Shown here piece after piece: positions 29,001-37,466 of a DNA stretch of 55,123 nucleotides. The DNA is taken from contig CAJOIV010000007.1 of assembly GCA_905234665.1 (NCBI GenBank), positions 5,690-60,812 on the forward strand. Direction: 5' to 3'. The position numbers and the translations under genes were made by a program. Source of the stretch: an uncultured Bacteroidales bacterium. GTDB taxonomy: Bacteria > Bacteroidota > Bacteroidia > Bacteroidales > P3. Position 1 is the first letter of the stretch; the number at the start of each line of letters is the position of its first letter. The notes under the pieces were generated by a model that ran no database searches, was not told where the DNA came from, and was given only the letters and a program-made list of their open reading frames with translations.

Positions 29001-29196
29001 CTCCAACTCCGAAGGCTCGGAGATGTGGACCACCATGGGCACAGTCATCATCGGCGGCCTCACCTTCTCCACCCTCGTCACCCTCTTTGTCGTCCCCACC
29101 CTCTACGGCGCCTTCAACCGTCGCGGCGACATGGAGAAGAAAGAGAAGGAACGCAAGAAATTCGTCTTCATGAACATCCAACTTGATGAGAAATGA
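26008..29196 (+). CDS. RND (HAE1/AcrB-type) efflux pump permease
   Basis: 1062 residues, the normal size. The first membrane segment follows INKPITTG; the motif-A region GMVVDDAIVVLENI carries the paired Asp residues of the proton relay in TM4; a second repeat starts KVATLLFFVAVFIASLIPLAAGKVGMDFM and ends with GIVVKNGIVLVDYINLMRERG in TM11/12. Large periplasmic loops occupy about 45-330 and 560-860. Inner-membrane, proton-driven trimer; the substrate cannot be read from sequence. Its stop overlaps the start of the PII-like gene. Confidence 0.96.
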   Translation: MAIYKTAINKPITTGLIFVAVIVLGLFSLSRLPIDQMPEMDPPYVTVMTTYAGANASEIETNITKIVENSLNSVDGLKNITSTSKDNISVVSLEFEWGSNLDEALNDIRSYVDLLYDNLPDGVSRPMILKLNSSAMPIMVYGFTAKESYSGLDRILEDNVVNELKRIDGIGNITVSGAPERYVYIDLDPKQLDAYGLSLEMVGNAISANNLDLASGTVKMGKEQYQMRVKGEYVESAEIADIAVTTTATGRQVFVRDLATVRDTIKDLSLDEKINGRDGARLIITKQTGANTVQIATEVREKMETIMKTLPPDIEFTNIRDGSEEIVNAINGLTESIFYALLFVVLVVLLFLGNWRSTLIIALTIPISLVTAFIYLLIADSSLNIISLASLTVAIGMVVDDAIVVLENISKHIERGENPREAAICATNEVWTSVIATTLVLVAVFVPLTMLPGMMGIFMKELGWIVTIVVCVSTTAAITLIPMLSSKLLKEKPFYLTQEAREEAEAKAARKRFSYNNTIGRVFEAIEAGYANLLRWCLRHKVATLLFFVAVFIASLIPLAAGKVGMDFMKEQDNGRLSVTAELQRGTRIEETLKTARHMEEDIWRILGDDVVAISTSAGSNDDAGFAALFNSTTNNKISMTVRCTKKYDRDLTIFQMQEKLRKCFADYPEIVTYQVNQGGGMGGGSNNSLSVEIYGYDFDQTTRFTQELKKRIDQNVAGARDTKVSRDEDRAELKITFDKQKLALHGLNGSTVAMYVRNRVNGMAAGYLKEDGNEYNIVVRLREEYRSSISDIEQLSIPTATGRIIKLSELAKVEEYWCPPTIERKNRQRYLTITVMPYNTSLGELAQGVQRELDQMDIPAEIHVDLAGNYKDQQDSSRDMALLAALIIMLVYIVMASQFESFGKPAIIMFSILFAISGVLLTLLITGINLDMIGALGIILLVGIVVKNGIVLVDYINLMRERGVPLYEAIALSGQSRLRPIMMTAFTTILGMIPMATSNSEGSEMWTTMGTVIIGGLTFSTLVTLFVVPTLYGAFNRRGDMEKKEKERKKFVFMNIQLDEK

Positions 29197-29489
29197 AAAG
29201 TGTACTAATTGTCTATAACCAGGCCAACAACGAGCGCGTCGAATTCATGCTCGACACCCTCGGCATCCGCGGCTTCACCTTCTGGGAGAACATCCAGGGA
29301 CGCGGCCACGAGCAGGGCGATCCGCACCGCGGCACCCACACCTGGCCCGAACTCAACAACGCCATCCTCACCGTCATCCCTGACGACAAAGTCGACGAGC
29401 TCCTCCTCTCCGTCCGCAAACTCGACAAGCGAAACGAGGAGGTCGGCATCCGCGCCTTCGTCTGGAACATTGAACAGAGCACCCTATGA
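29193..29489 (+). CDS. PII-like small protein
   Basis: 98 residues. The start overlaps the RND stop (ATGA at 29193). The layout (MKSVLIVYNQANNERVEFMLDTLGIRGFTFWENIQGRG, later TVIPDDKVDELLLSVRKLD) fits the ferredoxin-like fold of PII/CutA-type trimers. The ATP/2-oxoglutarate residues of GlnB and the T-loop Tyr are not recognisable. Encoded within an efflux operon, it may modulate or sense the pump; that is inference from position. The stop overlaps the next start. Confidence 0.7.
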   Translation: MKSVLIVYNQANNERVEFMLDTLGIRGFTFWENIQGRGHEQGDPHRGTHTWPELNNAILTVIPDDKVDELLLSVRKLDKRNEEVGIRAFVWNIEQSTL

Positions 29490-30745
29490 TGGTTCGCCGC
29501 CGGCTCATTCTCATTCTGGCTGTCAGCCTTTCCCTGCTGCCCTCCACACTGCTGGCGCAGGTCAACGTCCTGTTCGTCGGCAACAGCTACACCGAGGTGA
29601 ACAACCTGCCGCAGATGACGGCCAACGTGGCACGCAGCATGGGCTTCGAGATGGCCTATAGCAGCAACACTCCCGGTGGCTGCACCTTCAGCCAGCACTG
29701 CACCAACCAATCCATGACCCTCATTCAACAGGGGGGATGGGACTTCGTGGTCCTGCAGGAGCAGAGCCAGTACCCCTCGTTCCCGCAGAGCCAGGTCGAG
29801 GCAGAGGTTTTCCCCTATGCCGCCCAGCTTGTGGAGGCCGTCTATTCCGCCAGTCCCTGCGCCGAGCCGGTGTTCTACATGACCTGGGGCCGTCGCGACG
29901 GCGACGCGCAGAACGCACAGTATTTCCCCGTCCTCGGCACCTACGAAGGGATGGACAGCATGCTCTATGAACGGTATATCTATATGGCCGCGGCCAACGA
30001 CGCCTCTGTCTGCCCCGTGGGCCGCGTATGGCGCAGCCTGCGGGAACACCACTCTGAGATAGAGCTCTACCAGTCGGACGGCAGCCATCCCTCCACAGCA
30101 GGCACATACGCCGCTGCCTGTGCCTTCGCCGTCATGTTCTTCCACAGCAATCCCGAGACCATCTCCTACATCCCCGAAGGGCTCCCTGAGGATGTGGCCG
30201 ACGCCATCCGCCAGACCGTCTACGAAGTGGTCTACACTCAACAAGACCGTTGGCACAGGCCCCTCCCGCAAGTCACCTGCGAACTCGACAGCGTCGAAGA
30301 CTTCGTAGCCACCTTCCTAGCCCATGCCACCCATGCCGACAGCCTCTTCTGGGACTTCGGCGACGGGACACAGACCGCCACTCTCGACACCCTCGTACAG
30401 CACACCTATGCCGATACCGGCGACTACCTGGTGACCCTCATCGCCACACGCCACTGCATGGCCGACACCGCCGTTGCCAACGTTCACATCACCCTTCCTG
30501 ACATCGAGGGCATCACAGACGCACAGCATTCGACATCCAACGTTCAACTCTTCCCCAACCCGTCGACCACACTCCCGTTTCTCCTGCTGGATGGAAAAGA
30601 TGTCAGCAGCAGGGCCACCGTCACCACTCCCGATGGACACACCCTTCCTTTCAACGCACTGCGCGACGATGCGCATGCAGGAACATACCTCATCCACGTC
30701 CATGCAGACGGGAAGAGTCTACTTCTCAGATATATAAAGCTATAG
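29486..30745 (+). CDS. Secreted SGNH-type hydrolase with PKD domain and T9SS type-A sorting tail
   Basis: 419 residues. Signal peptide to about LLAQ (25). The SGNH signature FVGNSYTE places the nucleophile at Ser34; the C-terminal triad residues are in DGSHPS (D198, H201). A PKD domain follows (about 265-345, FWDFGDGTQT, HTYADTGDYLVTLIA). The C-terminus (LFPNPSTT..., AGTYLIHVHADGKSLLLRYIKL) is a type-A T9SS sorting domain. Probably a surface esterase or acetyl-hydrolase; the substrate is unknown. Its start overlaps the PII-like gene stop, tying it to the efflux operon. Confidence 0.85.
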   Translation: MMVRRRLILILAVSLSLLPSTLLAQVNVLFVGNSYTEVNNLPQMTANVARSMGFEMAYSSNTPGGCTFSQHCTNQSMTLIQQGGWDFVVLQEQSQYPSFPQSQVEAEVFPYAAQLVEAVYSASPCAEPVFYMTWGRRDGDAQNAQYFPVLGTYEGMDSMLYERYIYMAAANDASVCPVGRVWRSLREHHSEIELYQSDGSHPSTAGTYAAACAFAVMFFHSNPETISYIPEGLPEDVADAIRQTVYEVVYTQQDRWHRPLPQVTCELDSVEDFVATFLAHATHADSLFWDFGDGTQTATLDTLVQHTYADTGDYLVTLIATRHCMADTAVANVHITLPDIEGITDAQHSTSNVQLFPNPSTTLPFLLLDGKDVSSRATVTTPDGHTLPFNALRDDAHAGTYLIHVHADGKSLLLRYIKL

Positions 30746-30760
30746 GAGTGCCGTTCCGCA

Positions 30761-31843
30761 TCACTTTCCTCCAAAGTCTCCATAGAATCCCACATGGAGA
30801 TTCTTCAACTCGTAGGGGAGGTAGCCGACCTTGCCGACAGAATCGCAGGGTACGTTGGCGACGATATGGCTGCGTCGGGAACCGAAGATGCCAAGGCCAC
30901 CCTCGATGTTGGTGTAGACCTGCTGCCACTGGGTTGAGGTTCCCATACTCTCCTGCGTGTTGATGTAGGCGTTGAGATCCTCGTTGCAGACGGCGATGGT
31001 GATGTCGACATTATTGACATTGTACAGGGTGTCGCGGTTGTTGGCAAGGGCATTCTTGACATACGACAGCATGCGGTCCTGGCTGATGGAGGTGGAGTTG
31101 AGAATGGATGCCTCAGTAGCATCGGTCAGGGACATGCCGGGAATCTGGATACTGAAGGTGTCCTTCTGCTTCTCATAATAGAACGTCAGGATGGGCTGGT
31201 AGCGGCGACCTCTGGGAATGGTATTCCAACTGATTTTCCCACGGCAGCCCACGCGGAAGCCGAACTCGTTACCTCGCGCCGCGCTGGGAGTGATGAGCAC
31301 CTGCTCCACACTGTCGCGGCCCATTCGTATCTTCTGGCGCATGCCCAGGAGAGTGGTGTAAGCTTGTGCAAGGGTGTCGCCCGTGGCACTGTCGAGCACC
31401 ACGAGCTGAAGGACACAGCCGGTGTCGCGAGCCATGGTGGAGCCTGGCACGCAGTAATAGACTGGCTGTTTGCCGCCGGCGAAGAGACCTTCGGGCTTCC
31501 CATCGCGTTCTGTATAGGCCAACCACCAACGGTGGACCAGTTTTGTGCCGGGGGTGAGGACATTGCCGTTACGGATGCCCTCCCAGGCCAAAAGATGGAC
31601 ACTTATCTGGCCGGGGGCGTAGTTAATGGAGTCATAGACAGTGGTGTACTGATACATATTTTCCTCGCTGAGAAAGACACGCTGCACACGTGCCCACACG
31701 GTGTCCTCTTCCAGGTCAACGACACAATAGACCGCGGGGATGTTCTTCCACGTGGCGTTGGGTGTGAAGTCCACCTTGCACGAGGTTAGCAGGAGGGCGA
31801 GAAGGATAATCGGGAGCTGTCGGGTGTACGTTTTCATGGGCAT
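30761..31843 (-). CDS. DUF4249-like lipoprotein
   Basis: 360 residues; the initiator is probably the ATG at 31837 (MKTYTRQL) or 31843. The signal ends in the lipobox LLTSC, then KVDFTPNATWKN. The body is beta-rich with IPAVYCVVDLEEDTVWARVQRVFL near the N-terminus and NIEGGLGIFGSRR near the C-terminus, the pattern of Bacteroidetes DUF4249 lipoproteins. Periplasmic or surface location is expected. Function unknown. It lies downstream of the GH2-like gene on the same strand (36 bp gap). Confidence 0.7.
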   Translation of the reverse strand: MPMKTYTRQLPIILLALLLTSCKVDFTPNATWKNIPAVYCVVDLEEDTVWARVQRVFLSEENMYQYTTVYDSINYAPGQISVHLLAWEGIRNGNVLTPGTKLVHRWWLAYTERDGKPEGLFAGGKQPVYYCVPGSTMARDTGCVLQLVVLDSATGDTLAQAYTTLLGMRQKIRMGRDSVEQVLITPSAARGNEFGFRVGCRGKISWNTIPRGRRYQPILTFYYEKQKDTFSIQIPGMSLTDATEASILNSTSISQDRMLSYVKNALANNRDTLYNVNNVDITIAVCNEDLNAYINTQESMGTSTQWQQVYTNIEGGLGIFGSRRSHIVANVPCDSVGKVGYLPYELKNLHVGFYGDFGGK

Positions 31844-31879
31844 GTGTTTTCTTGAAGGGTGTCTGGTGTGGGAGACGCG

Positions 31880-34800
31880 TTATTTGAGTATCTCTTCCTG
31901 TATGATTATCTCGTCGAGCATAATCCAGGGGTTGAGGCCCTTGGCGCGGTGCCAGGCGGGGATATGTTCTATGGGACGCGCCGTGAGGCGGATATGGGTC
32001 ACCTCGCCACTCTGTACGGGGATGGTGAGCACCTGCAGTTGGGTGGTGTTCATCTCCTCTGAGGCGGCATCGTAGGTGATGGTGGCATCGACGGGCGCTG
32101 ACCAGTGCTCACCGTCGGCCGAGAGTGAGACCTGCACCTGCCGCGGGGCGAAGACCCATGCGTCGGGCACATGGGCAAAACGCACCGTGACGGCCCCCAC
32201 ACGCACGGCTTTGGCCAACGCGAGGGTGACTTCAACATTGTGCCCGGAGAAGCCCAGCCAGCCACGCGAGAGGTCGTTGACGTCGCCCAGTTCACCGTCG
32301 AAGAGGGCACGGGAGGCATTCTTGTTATAGGGGGTGTTGGGCTTGTGGCCGTAGGTGCACTCGGTGACATAGTCAAAGGTGAACTGCTCCGTGGCCACAA
32401 AGGAGGGCGACTCGCCGTCCTTGTAGGCACGGGCACGCACGATAGTGCTGCCTGTGATGGTGAAAGGCTTGGTATAGCGTGGCGACTGCTCGGTGGGCAT
32501 CGTACCGTCGAGGGTGTAATGGATGCGGGCCTTAGGGTCGGGAGCCGTAAGGGTGACAGCCATCGGGCCGTCGAAACGGTCGCGGCTCTTGGCGATAACA
32601 GGCATCTCCAGGATGCCTGAAGTCACACGGGGATACTCTATACGACGGAAGTCGCGCGGGAAATACCGCTGGCAGTCGTAAGGACGGATATGGAGCGTGA
32701 AGTGATAGTGGCGGCTCTTGAGGAGGACACTCTCGTCGAGGGGCATGCCCGCCGAGGCACCTCCGATGCCCGTAGAGCGGTAGTCGACAGACAGCGTGCC
32801 GCCCTCCAGGCCAAAGCCGCAGAGCGTATCAATAATATCTATATAAAGGCCCCTCTGACCATCGAGCAAGGCCACCCAGCGGGTTTCGGTATGGTGGGAC
32901 CGGTGTCCTGCAGACAATACATTATTATATCCAATAGTACCGGCGCTGCAGCGGTCAGGCCAACTATCCACATCACGCCCAAACCATTCGAGGATGTCGA
33001 GGGTGTTGTCGACACCCATCGTCATGCCTACAGCGGCGATGCTCTTGAGCTGGTCGGAGACGGTGATGTCGTTATCAACAAGCAGGTCGCCTGAAGGGAG
33101 AATAAGGTAGGTCTGACGAACGTCAAAAAGACTCCCGTCGCCGCCGGCGCTGTAGCGCAGCATGACGTCGATGCCCGCAGCGGCGGTACCCGTCGGATGG
33201 ATGACGGAAGCCACCACCTCGCACTGCATCTCGCCGAGGTTGTAACGTCGCCATTGGCGAAGGCCGTTGGGGTCTATTTCGTCGTTGGGAGTGTGCTTGC
33301 GCATGAAGTTGAGGCGCAGAGGTGCCGTCAAAAGCGGCTGACCTTTGTATAGTAGACCCGTGACAGCCCCAAGGCGATGGCTATACTGCCACTCAAAGTC
33401 GTTGCCGGCAATGCGCACGATGCCGTTGCTGTCGGCAGGGGTGATGTCGAGCGTGGCGGGCATCTCGACCTCGTAGGGAAGTCGCGCCACATGCGAGGAA
33501 GACAACGGAAACTGGAACGAGGCCAGCAAGGTATTCTTGGGGATGGCCGGGGTATTGTGCCGTTGCCGCAAGGTGAAGAGGATGAAGAGTTCTTCGTCGG
33601 CATAGAGGTTGAGAGCCGGCACCTTGAGGGTGATGGTGCGGCTCTGCCCCGCCTTGACGGAAACCGACACATCGCCTTCAACGATGGCGGGTTTCAGGGC
33701 GGTGCCGATGACGTACTCCAGCTTGTAGTCCGCCAAGGTGCGGAAGTCGGAGAGGTTGGTGATTTCAAACTCGGCCTGGTCGACACTGGTCGAGACCAGA
33801 CGGATGCGCACGGGGGCGTAGAGCTGTTTCAGCTCAAGGAGATAGGGTTTATCGGCCACAGCCTCCCATGTGCCGCAGTCGTAGAAACCGCCCTGCAGGC
33901 GACGCTGGTCGTAGACCTTCTGCCACAAAGGCTGCATGCCGCCGAAGGTGTTGCCGTGGGCATTGCCAAAAGAGAGCATCACAAGGGCGCGCGACTGGTT
34001 CTTGCCCATGTACTGACTCAGGAGGTCGAGGTTGGCGCGGTAGGGAGCTATGAGGTCGGTGTTCTCGGCATACTGTGCACCACTATACAGCACGGGGCGC
34101 TGACGGTCGAGGCTCTTGAGGGTTTTGTAAGCGTTAAACATACAGATGCCGTTGTCCTCACTGATTCCAAGGTTCCATGCCACAATGGAAGTGTGGTTCT
34201 TGTTGCGCCCGTAGAGGCTGCGCATGCGGGCGGAGAAGAGGTCGCTATACTCAATGTCGGTGGCCACGGCCCGTCCCATTGACGATTCCGGGAAAAGGTT
34301 GGCGTCAGCCACCACATAGAATCCCAATTCGTCGCATAGTTCAAGGAACCGCTCGGGGGCAGGGCGGGCAGCAGCGATGTTGATGGCATTGACGTTGTGC
34401 CGTTTCATCTGCAGGAGCGTTTCGCGGGTTGCGCGGAGAGCCTCGGGGGTTTCGAGACGGGGATAATCGCTCAGCGTGACGCCCTTGAAGGTGATGGCCT
34501 TACCGTTCAAGAAGAGGTTCTCCTCCAAAGTGATGCTGCGGAAGCCGAAGCGGGTGCCGACAATATCCTCCGGTTCCATATTCTCGTCATAGAGTCGGAT
34601 GACAAGGGTATAGAGGCGGGGGTTCTCGGCGTCCCACGGCTGCACCTTCGAGAGTGATGACGAGAGAGTCTGCGTGGTTGTGGCGCGCTTGTCGAACCAT
34701 ACCCATTTGCCCACCTTGTCGACCTCCTTGCCCTGCGGGTCCCAGATGACCACCTCAAGGTAGCACTTACCCTTCTTGCGGACATTGTAGAGATCGGCCT

Positions 34801-35377
34801 CGACGGTGTAGGAGCCCGCTTGCTGGTCGGGGAAATACTGCGTGGTGACAGTGAAGTCCTGCACATTGAGGAGCGGCTTGAGGAGGATGCCGGTTCGGAT
34901 TTCAGCCGAGGCGAGAGAGCCGTCGAACAACGGGGCATCGAGGAGAGTCCCGTCGTCGTCGCCCACATGGCGGATGGCAAAAGCGGCGTTCTTGCCGAAG
35001 CGCACCTGCTCGGTGATGTCGAATTCGACAGGCATTCCATACTCATGGCTTACCCCGATGAGTTTGTCGCCTATATAAAGGCCATAGCCTGCAGGGGCCT
35101 GCAGGCTAAAGAAGAGGCGGTAGTCGCGCCAATCCTTGGGGATGAGATACTCCTGCAAGAGGGAGAAATATTCTCCGCCGGGGGTCAGTTCCCAGTCTTC
35201 GAGCTGGATCCAATAAGGGGAGTCGCCATAGCGGAGTTTTTCTATCGCGTTCTCGTCATCGTAGGTTATCACGTTGACGCGCGGCTCCATCCGAACCCCT
35301 TCCACCCCTTCGGGCTGCTGGGCATACACCCACCCGCCCGTCAGCAACGAAAGCAGCAGGAGCAGTCTCTTCATCAC
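31880..35377 (-). CDS. GH2 beta-galactosidase-like pseudoenzyme with chitobiase-C and discoidin-like domains
   Basis: 1165 residues with signal peptide (cut near VYAQ, 20). GH2 sugar-binding (about 60-165), immunoglobulin-like (about 170-280) and TIM-barrel (about 285-510) regions, then a beta-galactosidase domain-5 region (about 650-930), a CHB_HEX_C-type segment (VTLTAPDPKARIHYTLDGTM) and an F5/8-type C-terminal domain. By alignment with LacZ from memory, the catalytic residues are missing: nucleophile E537 maps to Ser469 (MLSFGNAHGN), the acid/base NE pair to Ile405-Ser406 (WNLGISED), H357 to Ala337 and H391 to Glu364. A binding rather than hydrolytic role is inferred. Exported. Confidence 0.85.
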   Translation of the reverse strand: MMKRLLLLLSLLTGGWVYAQQPEGVEGVRMEPRVNVITYDDENAIEKLRYGDSPYWIQLEDWELTPGGEYFSLLQEYLIPKDWRDYRLFFSLQAPAGYGLYIGDKLIGVSHEYGMPVEFDITEQVRFGKNAAFAIRHVGDDDGTLLDAPLFDGSLASAEIRTGILLKPLLNVQDFTVTTQYFPDQQAGSYTVEADLYNVRKKGKCYLEVVIWDPQGKEVDKVGKWVWFDKRATTTQTLSSSLSKVQPWDAENPRLYTLVIRLYDENMEPEDIVGTRFGFRSITLEENLFLNGKAITFKGVTLSDYPRLETPEALRATRETLLQMKRHNVNAINIAAARPAPERFLELCDELGFYVVADANLFPESSMGRAVATDIEYSDLFSARMRSLYGRNKNHTSIVAWNLGISEDNGICMFNAYKTLKSLDRQRPVLYSGAQYAENTDLIAPYRANLDLLSQYMGKNQSRALVMLSFGNAHGNTFGGMQPLWQKVYDQRRLQGGFYDCGTWEAVADKPYLLELKQLYAPVRIRLVSTSVDQAEFEITNLSDFRTLADYKLEYVIGTALKPAIVEGDVSVSVKAGQSRTITLKVPALNLYADEELFILFTLRQRHNTPAIPKNTLLASFQFPLSSSHVARLPYEVEMPATLDITPADSNGIVRIAGNDFEWQYSHRLGAVTGLLYKGQPLLTAPLRLNFMRKHTPNDEIDPNGLRQWRRYNLGEMQCEVVASVIHPTGTAAAGIDVMLRYSAGGDGSLFDVRQTYLILPSGDLLVDNDITVSDQLKSIAAVGMTMGVDNTLDILEWFGRDVDSWPDRCSAGTIGYNNVLSAGHRSHHTETRWVALLDGQRGLYIDIIDTLCGFGLEGGTLSVDYRSTGIGGASAGMPLDESVLLKSRHYHFTLHIRPYDCQRYFPRDFRRIEYPRVTSGILEMPVIAKSRDRFDGPMAVTLTAPDPKARIHYTLDGTMPTEQSPRYTKPFTITGSTIVRARAYKDGESPSFVATEQFTFDYVTECTYGHKPNTPYNKNASRALFDGELGDVNDLSRGWLGFSGHNVEVTLALAKAVRVGAVTVRFAHVPDAWVFAPRQVQVSLSADGEHWSAPVDATITYDAASEEMNTTQLQVLTIPVQSGEVTHIRLTARPIEHIPAWHRAKGLNPWIMLDEIIIQEEILK

Positions 35378-35381
35378 CAGG

Positions 35382-35957
35382 TTAGAAGTTAAGGCCTACG
35401 CCGAACTTGAGGTTATGGAGCAAGAGGGGCTGTGTATCGGCCAGACGGCCTGCCACCTTGCGATCCACCTTGGTCATGTACAACTCCTGATAGCCTACAT
35501 AGGCGTGGACGCCGAACGTGCGCGAGACGGCGAAACGGACACCGACATTGGCGCCGCTGGTAACACCGCCGGACTTAATCTGAATCGACTCCTTGCCACC
35601 GCTGGAAGAGCCCAGTGGGAGGCTGTAGCCGACGTAGATGGTGGTGTAGGGCGTGAGACGGCTGCGGAGGTAGTGGCTGCGCAGTTCCAGGAAGATGGGC
35701 ATCTGCGAGAACGCCCCCGTGGCATCGTGCATATAGGATACGCCGAGGCCCAGGCCTGTCTCTTTGCGGAACTGGAAGCCTGAGGCCACGGTGAAGCCGT
35801 TGAAGGCCACATGATCCTCGTAGGGAGTCTGATTCAGGTTCATGGCGTGGTCGTAGCCTCCGGCCACATAAAAGCCGCGCCATTTGAATTCGATGTGCTG
35901 GGCCTGGGCGGTCCCGAAGACCGCCACAGCTGCCAGCAACAAAAGGATTCTTTTCAT
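35382..35957 (-). CDS. Outer-membrane beta-barrel protein
   Basis: 191 residues with signal peptide (MKRILLLLAAVAVFGTAQAQ). Alternating amphipathic strands (WRGFYVAGGYDHAM, GFTVASGFQF, TGLGLGVSYM, YTTIYVGYSLPL, SGANVGVRFAV) and a C-terminal strand ending LKFGVGLNF with terminal Phe, as in small OmpA/OprF-like barrels. It sits between the GH2-like gene and the CoA-transferase gene on the same strand, 5 bp from both. Role unknown. Confidence 0.8.
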   Translation of the reverse strand: MKRILLLLAAVAVFGTAQAQHIEFKWRGFYVAGGYDHAMNLNQTPYEDHVAFNGFTVASGFQFRKETGLGLGVSYMHDATGAFSQMPIFLELRSHYLRSRLTPYTTIYVGYSLPLGSSSGGKESIQIKSGGVTSGANVGVRFAVSRTFGVHAYVGYQELYMTKVDRKVAGRLADTQPLLLHNLKFGVGLNF

Positions 35958-35962
35958 AGGTC

Positions 35963-36619
<657 letters not shown>

Positions 36620-36676
36620 AGTGTTATTGTATTTTAGTTTTACTTTTTCCGTTATCGCACAATAGCGTTAATCACA

Positions 36677-37465
36677 TCATTTCCAGCCTCTCGCCACCAT
36701 TTCCTGGGCGATATAGGAGGCCTCGTCGTCGGCATAGGTATTGGGGCCGAAGCCGGCATCGTAGCCCAGTTCCTTGGCCAGTTCGTGGCTGATGCGGGGA
36801 CCGCCGCAGATGAGGATGACCTTGTCGCGCAGTCCCTCGGCTTCGAGCATTTCGACAAGCTCGGTGAGGTTCTTGATATGGACATCCTTCTGGGTGACAG
36901 TCTGCGACACTATCAGCGCGTCGGCATGGAGTTCAATGCCTTTGGCGATGAACTCTTCGTTGGGGACCTGGCTGCCGAGGTTGTAGGCATCGATCATGTC
37001 GTAGCGTTCCAGACCGTAGTGGCCGGCATAGCCCTTCATGTTCATGATGGCGTCGATACCCACGGTGTGGGCGTCGGTGCCTGTCGAGGCTCCCACGATG
37101 ACAATCTTGCGCCCGATATGCTCGCGGATATACTCGTCGCACTCGTGCATGTCCATCGTGGTGCTTTCCACCTTGGGCACATGGATGGAGGTGAAGTCCA
37201 CCGTGTGGGTGGAGCTGCCGTAGCAGTTGAAGAAGGTGAAGCCTTCGGTCAGCTCCTTCTGATAGACCACCAGAGGGTTCTCGAAACCCATCTTCTTGAG
37301 CAGTTGCTTGGCGGCTTCTTCTGCTTCAGCCCCCGCAGGCACGGGCAGGGTGAAACTCAGCTGTGTCTTGCCGTCGTTCATGGTATCCCCGTAGGGCTTT
37401 ATCTTGGTGAGGTCAAGGGTTTTGTCGTAATCCTTTGCCTCCATCGAATACAAACCTTCGCTCAT
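36677..37465 (-). CDS. kamE: Lysine 5,6-aminomutase beta subunit (B12-binding)
   Basis: 262 residues. The C-terminal Rossmann domain carries the base-off cobalamin motif DAHTVG (D-x-H-x-x-G), with SQTVTQ and CGGPRIS completing the B12 pocket. The N-terminal part (IKPYGDTMNDGKTQLSFTLP) is the PLP-tethering extension of KamE. With KamD it moves the 5(6)-amino group in lysine fermentation. Starts 1 bp after the kamD stop. Confidence 0.93.
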   Translation of the reverse strand: MSEGLYSMEAKDYDKTLDLTKIKPYGDTMNDGKTQLSFTLPVPAGAEAEEAAKQLLKKMGFENPLVVYQKELTEGFTFFNCYGSSTHTVDFTSIHVPKVESTTMDMHECDEYIREHIGRKIVIVGASTGTDAHTVGIDAIMNMKGYAGHYGLERYDMIDAYNLGSQVPNEEFIAKGIELHADALIVSQTVTQKDVHIKNLTELVEMLEAEGLRDKVILICGGPRISHELAKELGYDAGFGPNTYADDEASYIAQEMVARGWK

Positions 37466-37466
37466 C

